Below are positions 1-15,300 of a stretch of DNA of 64,000 nucleotides, piece by piece. Position numbers and translations under genes: made by a program. Each line of letters begins with the position of its first letter. Position 1 is the first letter of the stretch. This DNA is from Hermatobates lingyangjiaoensis (lineage: Eukaryota > Arthropoda > Insecta > Hemiptera > Hermatobatidae), in the NCBI GenBank assembly GCA_026182355.1, contig JAPFBL010000313.1:186001-250000 (forward strand), given 5' to 3'. Below the pieces are notes generated by a model, which ran no database searches, was not told where the DNA came from, and saw only the letters and a list, made by a program, of their open reading frames with translations.

Positions 1-133
1 GTATTTACTTCAGTTGGTGATTATTCTGTTTTGCTCAAATGTTGTTTTATGGTGATGTTAGAACTGTGTAGCTGATATGGTTAGAATCTGTAGAGATATT
101 CTGGGTTTTTTTTTTGGAGGGGGGAGGGGAGTG

Positions 134-308
134 TTACAGACCAAGGGTGTTGCAGATGACGTAGAGCTTCCTCTGTTGGTATTTGGAGTTATTCAAACAC
201 CCATAAAGTTCGTTCACTTTTAGGCAGTCAGTCTTACTAAGCATCTTCCGTTGGCCTAGTTTATGACCTGGTTGTTTGGGCTCAAGTGTTGGTTTATTTT
301 TCCCTTTG
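134..308 (-). CDS. Astacin gene, exon 7 (C-terminus)
   Basis: The exon starts after a TTTTAG acceptor and completes the serine codon split with exon 6 (AG|C). It encodes the family's C-terminal helix, with the pattern [21 protein letters not shown] that closes astacin domains, then about 20 extra residues and a TAA stop at 134-136. An alternative donor just after the LYG codons (GGTGTTTG) would allow a further domain outside the window, but the stop gives a plausible end. Confidence 0.85.
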
Positions 309-3300
309 CTAAAACATATAAAAAAAAATTTCATACAGGATTCTTATATGTCTAACAAAATGTATTTCCTTTCCGACAGACAGCCACATGAAAGCAAAGA
401 TAGCCGTGCCTTTGGAACTAAAGGAATAGGTTTTTACGTAAAGTTGTTAAAACTGAAAAACTCTTAGTTGACTTGCGAACCCTCAGCATTTTGCTATAAC
501 TATATATTTGCAGTAAACTGCTGAGTTCTTCCAAGATTCTTCAACCTCTCTAAAAGGTACTTTTGAGTCCCAAGCAACCCCAAGCATTTTGTAATAGTAA
601 GTCTAATTCGTTATACTTGGGTCTCAAACCGTTAGCATTCCAAAGCAGAATGGTGAGAGATTGAGGAGATGGCATGGTTAAGGAAGAGGTCGGGAAAGTA
701 AGGGAATTACTCTCTCAACTACTGTGGTAAGCAGAGTCACCAGTGGGCCGATGAGAGAGCGAAATTCCGAAAAAAATGAGGACATCATTGTGGTCATGTC
801 AGAGGATGCGGGTGGGGGAGGAATAAAGGAGGGCTTACTTACCGGGGGAGGCTCCTGAAAAGATGTTGGCCCTTTGAGTGCCAAGCCAGCTAAATAAAGA
901 ATTCGTGGAGCCTTTGGTTTTCGCGGTGCCTTCTGGCAATTTGACTACCGTAGATTCAAACTGAATCAATATATTAACAAATTTGAATTGTCTTTACTTG
1001 ACTTGACTTTACTTAGCCTCACCGTTAAGGAAAGTGCGATCAGGAGACTAACTGCTATTCTAGGACAGCGTTGAGGATGTGGAGGACCTTGCAAGAGTAT
1101 TCTATCTCTATTATCTTGCAGTTTTAGATCCTGAACTCAAATTTCATTTTATTCTAGGCATACTTCTTATTTAGTACGCGGGTAGGTATGCAAAGTATGA
1201 TAAACGCAAACGAAATTAAAATCAGCCAGCAATACCTATTTGATACAGTATCAGGCATTTAAAAATATAGCTGTATATTTTAGCTACATACTCTTATATA
1301 ATTATGTTGGTATATATTGGCAGCAGATCTTCTCTCAAGCATATTTTATTGAAAATGATCGCAGTTTTTGTTAACTGATTCTAACCACCTGGCTATTCTC
1401 CTTATTGTAGTAGGTAAACTATAAATCAGGTTCGCCAATTACATTTCCAAGTAAAAGGGTCAAATTAAGAAAGAAATTTAAAAACGTGATCTAAATCTAT
1501 AATCACTTTACACTATTTTCACACTATTTACACTATTATATAATATACTATTTTATTTACTATACACTTTACACTATTTCATAATCTCTTATATAATTGT
1601 AGCTAAAAGTCAATAACTTCGCTTCTACGTTGAATTCCCAATCGATTAAAATCTTAGCTTTTAAGTTAGACATATAGAAATCGATAGTAAAAGTTTCAGT
1701 TCCCTATGACTATGGCGGCTGTATAAAACGTAACGATAACTTAAAATGAGTCAATACTAACCAATCTACAGACAAAACTTTTCTTTTGTTTATATAGATT
1801 TACATCTAAACAACTTTGTTTATTGATATTTTTTAAACAAGTTCCATTTTTATTATTCAGAAAAGTTAACGAATTAACGTTTAAGTTTTTTTTCATAAAC
1901 TTGTTCATTCCCTCATTCTTTTAATTACCATCCATACTTTTACTGTGGCTTCTATTCATCTTTCAATAAAAATATTGCTAACTAATATGGGTTTTTAGGC
2001 AAAAAAAAGATATTATTTTTCCTTTACCTAAAGTAGAATTTGCCGTAGTGCATGATGCTGTCGTAATCATACTCAAACTTATAAGTAGTGTTCTCCAAAC
2101 TCTGTTTATCAAAGTTGACGAGAAATTCTGAAACATCCATAATAACTCATCATCTATAACATCCATAATAAATCATCTGTTTTAATACTTTTTAGTTGAT
2201 TAGTCACTTGCCAAGAGTAATTAATTTCATATCATTTTTAGAATAGTTCTTTATATAATTAGTATAATTCACCGAAGGGGTTCTTGAGGATTTTGGTCAT
2301 AAACATACAACTCCTGACTATAAGCCGACGTTTCGCCAAAACTTGTTTGGCATTTTCAAGACTAAAAAAAAAACAATTTATTAACGACATAAGTAAAGCA
2401 AGATAAATACATCCACGGATACCAACAAACAGAAAACAAACCAAAAAACAAAAAATTCAGTAACAAGAGAACCATAAAAGGATCATAAAATACCTAGTAT
2501 TATTATTCATTATTTAAAAAACAGATATTTGTTGTTTAAACCTAATTACTTATTATCAATTATTCAGAAACACCAAAACCAATTTTCAAACAGATAAGCA
2601 CACTATTACAGAACTGATTCTGGGAGGATACCTCTATACGGAGCATTCAAGCAAAACAGACAGACCTCTATGCTCTGTATAGAGGTATCCTCCCAGAATT
2701 AGTTTTGTAATAGTGTGCTTATCTGTTTGAAAATTGGGTTTTGGTGTTTCTGAATAATTAATAATACATAATTAGGTTTAAACAACAAATGTCTGTTTTT
2801 TAAATAATGAATAATAACACTAGGTATTTTATGATCCTTTTGTGGTTCTCTTGTTACTGAATTATTTATTTGTTTGGTTTGTTTTCTTTTGGTTGGTATC
2901 CGTGGATGTATTTATCTTGCTTTACTTATGTCGTTAATAAATCGTTTTTTTTAGCCTTGAAAATTCCAAACAACTTTTGACGATAACGTCGGCTTATAAT
3001 CACGAGTTGTATGTTTTATGACCAAAATCCTAAAGAACCCCTTCGGTGAATTTGAAATATCAGTGGTCGAGAGGCTATCTCAATATAATTAGTATAATTA
3101 TTTATAAAGTATTACTTATTCGTATAACCAATAATAGAATTTAAATGTTATAGCTTAGATGTATTTCAGGTTCTATTTTATTTGGAATTCGAGAGTATTT
3201 GGAAGGCATAGACATTTCATTAGTTAAAAAAAAGTTTTATTGAGCAGTGTGTACTTAGTAGTAATAATTAGTAGCTTTACTAGTTAAACATATGAAATGG

Positions 3301-6300
3301 TGGGTACTGTACTTCTTACCGTGCTCATTGATGAACAATCGCAAATTCATTGACTCTAGAATCAATGGCTGGTGGTTAAAACTAGTATTCCATTGTGATG
3401 GATTTAATTGATATGTTTTTATAATTACAGTGGTACCTCGGTTGTCGACCATAATTCGTTCTAGTTTGTTGGTCGAAAACCGATTTGTTCGAGAACTGAC
3501 ACATTTTTTCCCATAAGAAACAATGGTATTTTAATCCGTTTTACCTAATGAAAGTACCTAACATATTAGGAAAACGTGTATCTAAACAACATTAAAGACC
3601 TAAATGTGTACATAATATAGAATAAACATAAAAAAGAAGAAATATAAACCATTTGTATCATTTCGTACGTTTCAATGCTGCGTACGTTTCGACTACACTC
3701 GACTATTTTCGGTTCCCAGCTCGAGTGTTCGAACATCGAAATCTGTTCGAATTCGAAAGCATTTTTAGCTCGAATTTTTTTGGTCGAAAACCGAATTGTT
3801 CGAATAATGAGAAGGTCGAAAACCGAGGTACCACTGTAATTGGTTTACTGATCACTTATATAAAAACTTCTAAATTTCAAATGGCTCGAAGAAATCTTTA
3901 ATTAAAATATATGAATTAATTAAAATCTAAGTGATAAGAATGATAGGGAGGAGTACTGACGAGGGATGACGTTCTCTACGTTGACTTTGACGAAGCGGTC
4001 CCTGTCAGCCCTTGACTGTTCGTGGAAGATGCCAAGAGCGTGCAGGAGCTCGTGGATAGCGCGGCCTTCACTCCCCAGGCAGTTGTTTCCCGTCTCGTCT
4101 GGAGCCTGAAGTGACACTATCTGCGGTCCTCCGCTTTTACCCACAAAGCTCCAGCATCTGCCAAAGATTCAAGCCTATCAAACTCCGACAGTTCTCTTCT
4201 TGTAAACACAAATTATTGATTTGTAAACTAAACACTGCACTAGGAGTCGATTTGAAAGAAAGCTAAACAGTTTATCAAGCTATTTTCAGTTTTGCAAATT
4301 TGTTAATTCTATTTCTTATTACCCTTCAAGTTTTCTAAGCAAAGATTCTGGAATTACTAAAATGAAGAAATTGTTTAAGAAATAATACATACATCAGACA
4401 TTTATTGTTATCCCCTAAACAATAGAGTTACCTATTGTAACGGGATCAGGTTAGCTCAGTGGTTACGTGCTCGCCTCTGAACTGATAGGACCGGGGTTCG
4501 ATCCCAACCTGGCCCTCGATTTATTCATGCGGGAGGTGAATAAATCTGAGCACGTCGTCCCTCGGAGAAGGACATTAAAATGTCGGTCCCGAGCCTGTAC
4601 GATGTCAGATACTTGTTAAAGATCCCTACTCTAAATACACTTGAGTTAGGCAAAATTTAAGACTGCCAGTGTAGAATCAATCTTCATGTGGTATCACAAA
4701 GGGCCAATTCTTGGCCTAAGTGTGTTCCCTTGTGGGACTGCCCCTGCAACCTAACCTAACCTAACCTAACCTACCTATTGTAACTCTATTACACATCAAC
4801 ACGTACTTCTAAAACGTAGAGGTGTAAAATATATACCTTTCACCAACTTTCAAGACTCCGAAGTATGTGCCAACAACCTTGGCATTTCATGAGTTTCAAA
4901 CTGAATCCATACTGTTTCAACTTTAAAAAATGTGCTCTGCTTATGAGCTCGTTATTTTTGTTGTTGAAATGGATGAAATGGGCCGTTGTGGTAAATTTTT
5001 TGAATAAAAAAAACTTTTTATAGGGCTAACTAACATTATACTCTAAATAGCTAACAATGAAATTTGGGGAAAAAATTGAACCTAAAATAGGTTTCTGTAA
5101 TAACATTACAGAATTAATGTTATTGCTTCTTTATTAATAACATACTTGACTTAATTTTAAATTATCAATTGACGTCGTTTCATTTTCTTATTTATGGAAC
5201 TTAAGTGAGATCTGGTGGTAACGTGTTTGTCGTTAGAGAAGAAGATTGACGGTTCATTTCTTGGTAATGACTCTGTATTATTTTCGAAGGGACTACATCA
5301 GCTACTCATCAATAACCAACTCTAAATTAACTTGAGACTGGTTAATCTCAAGACTCCGAAGTATGTGCCAACAATCTTGGCATTTCATGCTTCTGATCAT
5401 ACTAGAAACATTTTGCAGGAAAAGCGAATATCTTTACAATGAATGATATAATTTGATTACATACTTTTCAAACTGAATATTAGTTGTTTGTACAGTTGTA
5501 ATAATCTTTTTGTTAAATACATGCATATTGTTAATACCACTGAGGTTAGTATGATTTATATTAGAAATAGGTAAAACCGTCATACCTCGTAAGATTACGA
5601 GTATCATGGAGTTGGAGCGCTTTCGGACATTGTCCATCTTCGACCGCAACAAACCTACTCAGCTGTTATATAGGAGGTTGGTTATCTGTCAAGTCCACTG
5701 CTATCCTGTTATTATTATTTTGATTTTATTTAGTTATTTTGATTTTTAGTTTGTAGCTATTATCTAGCTTGGGTTTTTTATATTTTTTAACTTCGTCATC
5801 CTGCCTATCCAGTCATCTTTTATTACTTTACTATAAGTAAAGTATAGTGATCGTGAAAAAATTCGATCTCGAGATTTTGACGGAATTACATGTTTTGAGG
5901 TACCAGAAGTCTTTTTATGACGTTTTTACGATGATGTCTGTGTGTGTGTGTGTGTGGGTGGGTGGGTGGGTGCGTGGGTGGGTGCGTGTGTTAGCATTGC
6001 TTGTTACCACGCTACGGTCCAGAATCTTTAATGGATCAAGTTGATATTTTACACAAAAATGGGCCCCATTTAGACGAAGATCCCTATTGTTTGGGAAGAA
6101 TTATGCATGATGGGAAAGTCACTTTTTTTGCCAAAAACCGTTTTTTTTTAAACATTTATTTCTCCTAAACTGATAACCCTAGAGTTTTGAAATTTTGACA
6201 TTGTCTTGGAAGTTACAAATGCAACAAACGAAAAATATATTCAGAATTTTAAGACAACAGGAAATATTTTTTTTTTCAATAAAATGTAAACATTTTGACT

Positions 6301-9300
6301 TATAATTCAATCTCAAACCTTGTGAGAGCGATACAAGCCATACTGTTTGACGGACAAGAATGAAACTATGCCTACAAATAGAACATTATATGGCGAATGA
6401 GTTGAGATATTTTTTTTTGAAATTACTTTCGCTAAAGGGGCGTTAGAGTACGATTTGTGTTTTCAGAAAATGATTTTTTGACGCTAAACGGCTCGTTAAA
6501 AAAAAATGAAAATTTGACCAAAAATGGAACAAAAAATTAGCAATTCATAAAAAAAAATCATGAAGTTTCAATTACGGGAAAGAGCAATAACGATATAAAA
6601 ACTCTTTGTTTATCCTAGACTAAGAGATCAACTGCTATACTTGTCGAATTTTTTGTATTTTTTTACATTGTTTACATTGACTTAGAAATTTTTTGAGCGA
6701 ATCCACTGAGGTAAAATTGATGTTTATAATGGGAAAATGAAAATATATTATTGACTTATAAGAGATGTAAGAGGAATAATATTGTGCAGGTAAATGATAA
6801 CACTCAATAAAAAAAAAATTCGTATATATGTTATTTGACAAAGGGGAAGGAAAATGATCTTATTAAATACTAAGAAGCCATAAAATTCCCAGTATAATAA
6901 TTCTGTTAAAAACCAAAAATGTAAAAGATAATTCAAAATATAAATCTTTTGTTTAGAGATTAATAACTGTAATTATCGTACATCTTTAATTAACAAATCA
7001 CCTTAAAACAACATTTTCTTCGCTGTTTAAGAAGTTTTTCAGAGAAAAAAAGTGTATTTTACCGTTTCAAATTTGAAAATTTTCCATTAATATTCAATGT
7101 AGAAGGATGTCAAGTAAACGATGTAAGAAATCTACTGGCTATTTGAACAATAGCCATGTTCTCTTGTAGGATACTATTTCGTTTCAAGAAATGTTCACTT
7201 TGGTTTTTCAAAAATGTTATTACTGCTGTAGTTATACTAATGAAATTATTTGCAAATAATAAATTATTTGTGATGTACAAAAATAAGCTTATAAATTGAT
7301 ATGTCCTTCAATCACTATCTGTACTACCTCAGGAATGACAGGCTAATAATTATATCCCATTTAGATGTTTACGTTATGCTTAAATGAGACGTTATGTTTT
7401 ATATACTCAAGAAATTTGACATTAAGTTACTTATAGTAAAGTAGAGTGTAGGCCACTCCAGATTTTTTTTATTAGTGATTTACATAAAATATCGGATTGG
7501 TAATTTATTTGTTCATTTATTAATTTCCCCGCAGTTTTATGTTTATATATTTCTATCTGTTTAGTTATGTTGAGTCCTGGTCCTTTCTGTCCTGTCTGTA
7601 GTAAGTCCATTGTATTTTAAAAATAAAAAGACAACTGGACAGGCAGGATGACGAAGTTAAAAAATTATAAAAAACCCAAACTAGATAATAGCTAAAAACT
7701 GAAAATCAAAATAACTAAATAAAATCAAAATAATAATATCAGGATAGTAGTGGACTTGACAGATAACCCGCTATATAACAGCTCAGTAGGTTTGTTGCGA
7801 TCGAAGATGGACAATGTCCGAAAGCACTCCAACTCCATGATCATCTTACGAGGTATGACGGTTTTACCTATTTCTAATATAAATCTGTTTGTTGTTATTT
7901 GATCTCTTGAATACTTGACACTTTCACGATTGACTTTAAAGAAGGAAGCTGTGCTTACCCTTTGGGATACTTGATGGGCCATATTAGAAGGAAGTCCTTT
8001 TTCTTGCCGTCCCATGGGATGAAGTTGACACAAGTCATGAAGTTAATAGTGGAAATGGCCTTCGCAATGGTTATGTACTCCGCAACTTCTGTTAGGAACA
8101 TTAGCAAAGCCAACTCAACATTAGTCAATATCTCTACATTTCAATTGAGTTGGTACATAATATTTATTTATAAACTACTATTTGGTCCAAACTGTTGTTA
8201 TTGCCAATGTTTTGAAATCATTTGTCAGTTTTAAAACGAATGATTTCAAAATCAATTAAAATGATCAACGTGAATTTTTATGATATTTAGTTAATCCACA
8301 GTTCATATGTTAAATTAATTCCCTCTTTCTTCTTTATTACAGTGTATGAAGTAATATAGATGCAAGAGGAAATGAATAAGCATTTTTTTTATGAATAGAA
8401 ACAAGTCTAGATAATATTAAATATAAGTTTCATCTCCCATATGAAGAATAAATAACCTGACAACAATACATTTCTTTTGTACCCCTAAAAAATCTATGTT
8501 CTATAGTTTACTATCTGAAAAGAATTTACTTTACCTAGTGCAGTGTTCTTGAATAATTAAAATATTACGAAGTTAATTAATGTTATATAATAGTTATATA
8601 ATCAATCCTTCTGTTGAATTGTTTTCTCTGCATTTTTTAAACAATATTAATTGTAAACATTTTTTTTAAAGATTCTGGCAAAGCATATAACCGTATTGGG
8701 ACGGGATAGGAAATTTGTTGTGGATCCATAACAAAAAATGCATTATCATTTTCTCTTTCGTCTATATTAACTCATTCATTATCATAAAGAAGACATTAAA
8801 ATGACCTATGAATGACTAAACAACAAACAAATCCACACTGATTATTTAAATTTAATTTGAACCCGTTGATTTTAAAAAATGTCTTATCTTATCAGCTGTT
8901 TTCATTATGACAATAGCCTCTCATGTGTGAGACAGTAAATTTCTTTGTTATCTTCTGTCTTAATTATTACAAGTAATTACCGCCTTTTAATTATGCATGA
9001 TTAACAACGTTTTGAAGACCTTTAATTATATTTATGCAAATTACAACATGCAAATGTTTTTTAATGATTATAGGATTTTTAATTTCTCTGAGAAAATGAC
9101 ATAAATTATTGTTCAGCAGTGATTGAGGTTACGAAAAAGCATCTATATCTTACTTTACCATAAATGAAGTATAAATTGGATTTCGAAATGCTGATGGGTT
9201 TAGAAATTAGGTTTTAGGTTTTAAAGTCCTTTCTTGTCGGTCTTTGATGTCTACGTATATGTATATACATTGCATTAAGTTACATTACATACTACGTATG

Positions 9301-12300
9301 TATATGTATACGTTTGTTCCCACAAACGTACTCGCCTTTATTTGATGTATCAAATTCATATTATACCCTGAAACAGGTTTACTAATGTAAGATGTACCCT
9401 GTTTTTTTTTGGGCACTACTTATCAAATTGTTTTTTTTTTGTCCAAAATTCTAGGCAATAATTTTGCCTAAAATGCTTATTGAAGCTTTGGGATAATTAT
9501 GAAACGGAAAACAGTAGCATTAACTGAAGAAAACTTTAGGATTTTTCAATGATTTGAAAAGGTCAGTTTTGAAAGAGAATGTAAAATTTATTAACTTAGG
9601 ATTGATTTGGAAAGCATGTGGGCACGATAAAACTCGCACTATTTGCCTGATCGTTATGAAATTTACCTGCAAAGAGTGGTAAGAAATTTGCCTACCTTTC
9701 GAGCGGGTGAGCTCGTTATTTTTGTTGTTGAAATGGATGAGATGGGTCGTTATGGTAAATGTTTTTGAATTTAAAAAAAAACTCTTTTTTTTCGGGTTAA
9801 CTAACATTATACTCGAAATAATTATCAATGAAATTTGGGGAAAAAATTGAAGTAAATTATCAATGATCAAACCACAATAAGAAATGCAAAACAAGACTAA
9901 GATCTTTCGACCGTAACAAGCGGTCTTCGTCAAAGTCAAAAACCCAACAAGATCTTAGTCTTGTTTTCCCATTTCTTATTGTGGTTTGATCATTGATTGT
10001 TCTTTCACGTGTGTATATGAAATCTTTTTATAGTAAACTATAAAAAAATTTATAGATTCTAATTACTGCTAATTGCAATATAGTTGTAAAAACTGAAAAC
10101 TCAATTTGAAATAATAGAATCTATTATACTTGTTGGATTTGTTTACATTGACTTAAAAGAGTCCTCCGCTTACATACTACCAAATCATTTAGTCTTATCC
10201 AAACACCGTTTTAGCTGAGTCATACTATAGAACAAGTCAAAGCAGTGATTACAAAGGATTGTAATACATTCCATATTCACCTCATAGATTCCAGCATATC
10301 CTCACACAATCTGAGCCACTTTTTCTGACGATAAAACCTTACTTTTTTCAAGTGAAAATTCTTATAAAGGTTGAAAAGGAGGAAAATGCGTATAAATTGA
10401 TAGAAAAGTGTTCACGTAACGTTTGCACTGGGAGTAGTACATATTTTTAGGGTTTTCTAAATTGCAGTTCGATCCTACAATCTGCAACTACTAAATACTT
10501 AGGAGTGAACCTTTGACAGACGTATTACTTGAACCCTTCGTTCTAGAATTAAAAGGACAGGACTTAACAGACACTACAAAGTACTACTTCACTTACTTGA
10601 CCTATGCTCAAAATTAACGACTAATAACTTATAAGACCTCGATAATGTGTATTTTGACTTACGGTATTGAGTAATAGGGAAGAGAAAATCGTTCCAACTG
10701 CCAAAAAACCCAATCAAAAAACTTCGTAAAATTATTAAATGTCCTTTCTAAATACGAAAATCAGACAATTCATTCAGACCTGAAGATTCAACAGCTAATG
10801 AAGTAGCAATATCCTGTTATATATCTCTCTATAAACGACTTTCTCAAAATTCTAATCCCTTGTTTCTAACCATCTCTTTCTCTAATACCCGGGGGATTCC
10901 CAAAGCGCCTAAAGAGGGTGTGGCCGTGAGACTTATTGGGGTAAGCTACCTTATTACCAAAAATCCCTGATATCACATTCCAAACATTCCATCATTTTTT
11001 ATTCTCTTCATTTTTCTGTTCATTTATATTTTCTTATCCAAATTTAAATTTACTCCATTTAGTCATTATTACTATTTTTTTCAGTACAATATTATGAATT
11101 ATTAATATTAATATCCATGCTAAGAATTATAAACCATTGGATTACTTTTTCTTTCAAAATGTCCTGTATTTATCATTGCCGCTATTATCTAGTAATGTAT
11201 TTCAATTACATTGTTGTGATTTTTTCAAATAAAAAAAAATGAATAAAATAAATTTGAAGATTCTTTGATGAGTTAATATGATTTAAATCATAAAACTATT
11301 TCAGTAATCGACAGCAACCATGTTGCTTTAGTAAAAGAAAAGTCTAGCGCTCATGAAGCCATTCTCGAAATTTTGGCATGTGCCAAGTTTTATCGGTATG
11401 CTACAGGTCGCACTTTTGATGGTCCCAATTCATATTTACCAAAAATGAATACCTATAGTCCGTGTGCCTTATTGTTTTTGAGCAACATTGCGTAATACTC
11501 AATAGGATTGACCTGAATGGGCTGAAATATTATTATAGACAACATTTTTTCCTACTAAACTACGAGTACTGAAAATGTTGAAATGTATTGAAATGTTGGC
11601 ATTATCATGAGACTGACTTGCAGGATTAACCGAAACAAACTTCAGATTTAAATCATTAGTTGTGCAATCCGTAATTGTGTGGTATTTACTCATTCTGAGG
11701 TAAAAAAAAAGGGTGGAGACTTTTGTTGGTTTATCCATTTTACCTCAGAATGAAACTTCAGATTCTAGAATAACCAGAAAGGTCAGTTCTTTAGTTAAAT
11801 GTAAAAATTTTGACTTACGATTGATTGAGGTCAAATCGACAGAATGATTTTCAAACATTTTCGTTTAATAGTAATTCTTAGGAAGAGCTTTTGATACTCA
11901 TCCTTGCTATACATGTAATCAGCACTACTATGTAGATACAATATATTAATTTAGTGACTTCAAAATGTCTAATACAGTGCTAACGCAAGGAATAATGAGT
12001 GTATGTGTACGATATATTACAACTGAAATAATGACCACTAAGGGTTTTACGTGTGCTATCGCCATTAAGATATCTGTGAAGGAGAAAGGTTTAAAAAAGG
12101 ATATAACCTCAGTTAAACCGGTCGGCATTCCAGTCTCAAGGACAAAGAAAGTAGGTGTCAAAACTTTTTTTCTGATACGGTGTAACCGGCACTTTAGTTA
12201 GGACCACAAAAGAAATGTTCTCCTGAGAGAGATTCCTTATTGGAACTTCGAGGCTTAACCACGCATCTACACTTTCGCTCTGCACTGGTGTGATGCGACC

Positions 12301-15300
12301 AATAGTATCATCTGCATTGGTAGGGTGATATCCGTAAGTTAATGGTAAAGGTAACTAAATTAGAATTCATAAACTTCAAAAGGAAAAGTCTATCTTGGAA
12401 TAAGAGGAGTATTAACCACCTGTCCTACAACCAACATAGAAAAGCTGTTAATCCTTTTTAGAGATTTTTATTATAAATAAGTCCATCTCCTGTTTACTGG
12501 GACTATTTGGAAATGAAAATGCCTTTATGGAAGAATAAATGTTCAAAAGTGTAAAAAAAGAACAACATTAATAGATTAGCTTGTTACTTTACTATAAGTA
12601 AAGTATAGTGATCGTGAAAAAATTCGATCTCGAGATTTTGACGGAATTACATGTTTTGAGGTCCCAGAAGTCGTTTTATGACGTTTTTACGATGATGTCT
12701 GTGTGTGTGTGGGTGGGTGGGTGGGTGAGTGTGTTAGCATTGCTTGTTACCACGCTACGGTCCAGAATCTTTGATGGATCAAGTTGATATTTTACACAAA
12801 AATGGGCCTCATAAAGACGAAGATCCCTATTGTTTGGGAAGAATTATGCATGATGGGAACGTCACTTTTTTTGCCAAAAACCGTTTTTTTTTAAACATTT
12901 ATTTCTCCTAAACTGATAACCCTAGAGTTTTGAAATTTTGACATTATCTTTGAGGTTTCAAATGCAACAAACGAAAAATATATTCAGAATTTTAAGACAA
13001 CAGGAAATATTTTTTTTTCAATAAAATGTAAAAATTTTGACTTATAATTCAATCTCAAACCTTGTGAGAGCGATACAAGCCATACTGTTTGACGGACAAG
13101 AATGAAACTATGCCTATAAATAGAACATTATATGGAGAATGAGTTGAGATATTTTTTTCTAAAATTACATTCGCTAAAGGGATGTTACAGTACGATTTGT
13201 GTTTTCAGAAAATGTTTTTTTGACGTTAAACGGCTCGTTAAAATATAATGGAAATTTCACCAAAAATGGAACAAAAAATTATCAATTCATAAAAAAAAAG
13301 CATGAAGTTTCAATTACGGGAAAGAGCAATAACGATATAAAAACTCTTTGTTTATCCTAGACTAAGAGATCACCTGCTATACTTGTCGAATTTTTTGTAT
13401 TTTTTTACATTGTTTACATTGACTTAGAAATTTTTTGAGTGAATCCACTGATATAAAATTGATATTTATAAAGGAACAATTTAAAATGTTTATTGACTTA
13501 TATGAGATGTAAGAGGAGTAATATGTGCAGGAAAATTATAACACTCACTCAGAAAAAAATCGTATATATGTTATTTGACAAAGGGGAAGGAAAATGATCT
13601 TGTTAAATACTAGGAAGCCATAAAGTTCCCAGTATAATAATTCGGTTAAAAACAAAAAATGTAAAAGATAATTCAAAATTAAAATCCTTATTTAGAGATT
13701 AATAAATGTAATTATCGTACATCTTTAATTAACAAATCACCTTAAAACAACATTTTCTTCGCTCATTAAGATGTTTTTCAGAGAAAAAAAGGGTATTTTC
13801 CTGTTTTAAATTTGAAAATTTTACTTTAATATTCAATGTAGAAGGATGTCAAGTAAACGATGTAAGAAATCTACTGGCTATTTGAACAAAAGTCATGTTC
13901 TCTTGTAGGATAATATTTCGTTTCAAGAAATGTTCACTTTGGTTTTTCAAAAATGTTATTACTGCTGTAGTTATACTAATGAAATTATTTGCAAATAATA
14001 AATTATTTGTGATGTACAAAAATAAGCTTATAAATTGATATGTCCTTCAATCACTATCTGTACTACCTCACGAATGAAATGCTAATAATTATATCCCATT
14101 TAGATATTTATGTTATGCTTAAATGAGACGTTATGTTTTATATACTCAAGAAATTTGACATTAAGTTACTTATAGTAAAGTAGAGTGTAGGCCACTCCAG
14201 ATTTTTTTTTTTATAATGTCTGAACTGAAGGTTTTTGAAATACATGGTCATTAATTTAAAATTGCTTTAGCAATGTCTGTTTTCTCATCATAATCTGGTC
14301 AGTAACAAAAAAAATTTAACTCTCACGTGGATACCTGGGAGCACGAGATTACAGCGGAATGAGAGAGTTTTTCTCAGAATTGATGAATACGTTTTGAAAA
14401 TATCGGATCTAAATAAACTTATGCAGTCCAGTGCCTCGTGACAACATACACTGGCTTCTTCAATAATGCATTAATGAATGGTAAGAGAATATTGTCGAGG
14501 ACAACCTGGACTAGTGAGCTTACTCGAATTGAAGTTAAATTTGAAAATTGAAATAATAAATCTTCAAAAGAAAGATTTATAAATTGACATAGAATATATA
14601 ATCGGACATTTTCCTCTATTATCCCTTGAGCAAGTTGTGATAACTTCATACGAAGGGTGCAGACTCTGCCTCTGGAAGGATTAGAAATCTTTTAAGGCAT
14701 TGTATTGAAAGCAAGCAAGTTGTAGTTAATGATTTCGGTGAAATCGTAACTACTCATGTATATATGTGAGATACTTCTCCAAGGACAGTAATGAAATTGT
14801 TAAAAAAAAAACATGAAATCCAAAGTTGATTTCAGGACGATAAAGGGAAGCACAATGAACAGATATGGGTTTGATGAGACCCATGCCGTCTCTTTAACGT
14901 CTACACCATGACCACATGATATTAAAACCAAAGCTTAACTTTTTGTTAATGAGTTTAGTATCATGTTTATTATAGTAAAGCTAAGTGTAGGCTTCATTTC
15001 TTATGATCTGCGGCATATGAGCAAAAAAGTGTTGTAATCAATCACATTTACCTTATAAAAAATCTCAACTCCAGACATTTAAGATTAATATTCATCTTAA
15101 ATTAATAACTTGGGGGCCAGGCTAGCTCAGTGGTTACGTACTCACCTCTGAACTGATAGGACCGGGGTTCAATCCTCACCTGGCCCTTGATTTATTCACG
15201 CGGGAAGTGAATAAATCTGAGCATGTCGTCCCTCGGAGAAGGACGTTAAACTATCGGTCCCGAGCCTGTATGATGTCAGGTACTCGTTAAAGATCCCTAC

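Noticed and set aside
3920..3960. Extension of astacin exon 5 to the stop at 3920
   Set aside because: The family sequence continues in the exon at 2127 and the GTCAGT donor at 3955-3960 gives the right phase.
4442..4515. Possible tRNA gene
   Set aside because: A and B boxes are good but the sequence continues into a SINE body with a tail and target duplication, and a second copy has the same structure.
4741..4772. Interstitial telomere repeat
   Set aside because: The CCTAA run is the tail of a SINE with target duplication, not a telomere remnant.
5847..6044. Open frame with a [10 protein letters not shown] run
   Set aside because: It is the (TG)n and GGTG tract inside the 1.6 kb repeat; the other copies do not keep the frame.
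9520..9939. 139-codon minus-strand open frame
   Set aside because: It crosses repeat R2 and an F1 arm and has no protein-family features.
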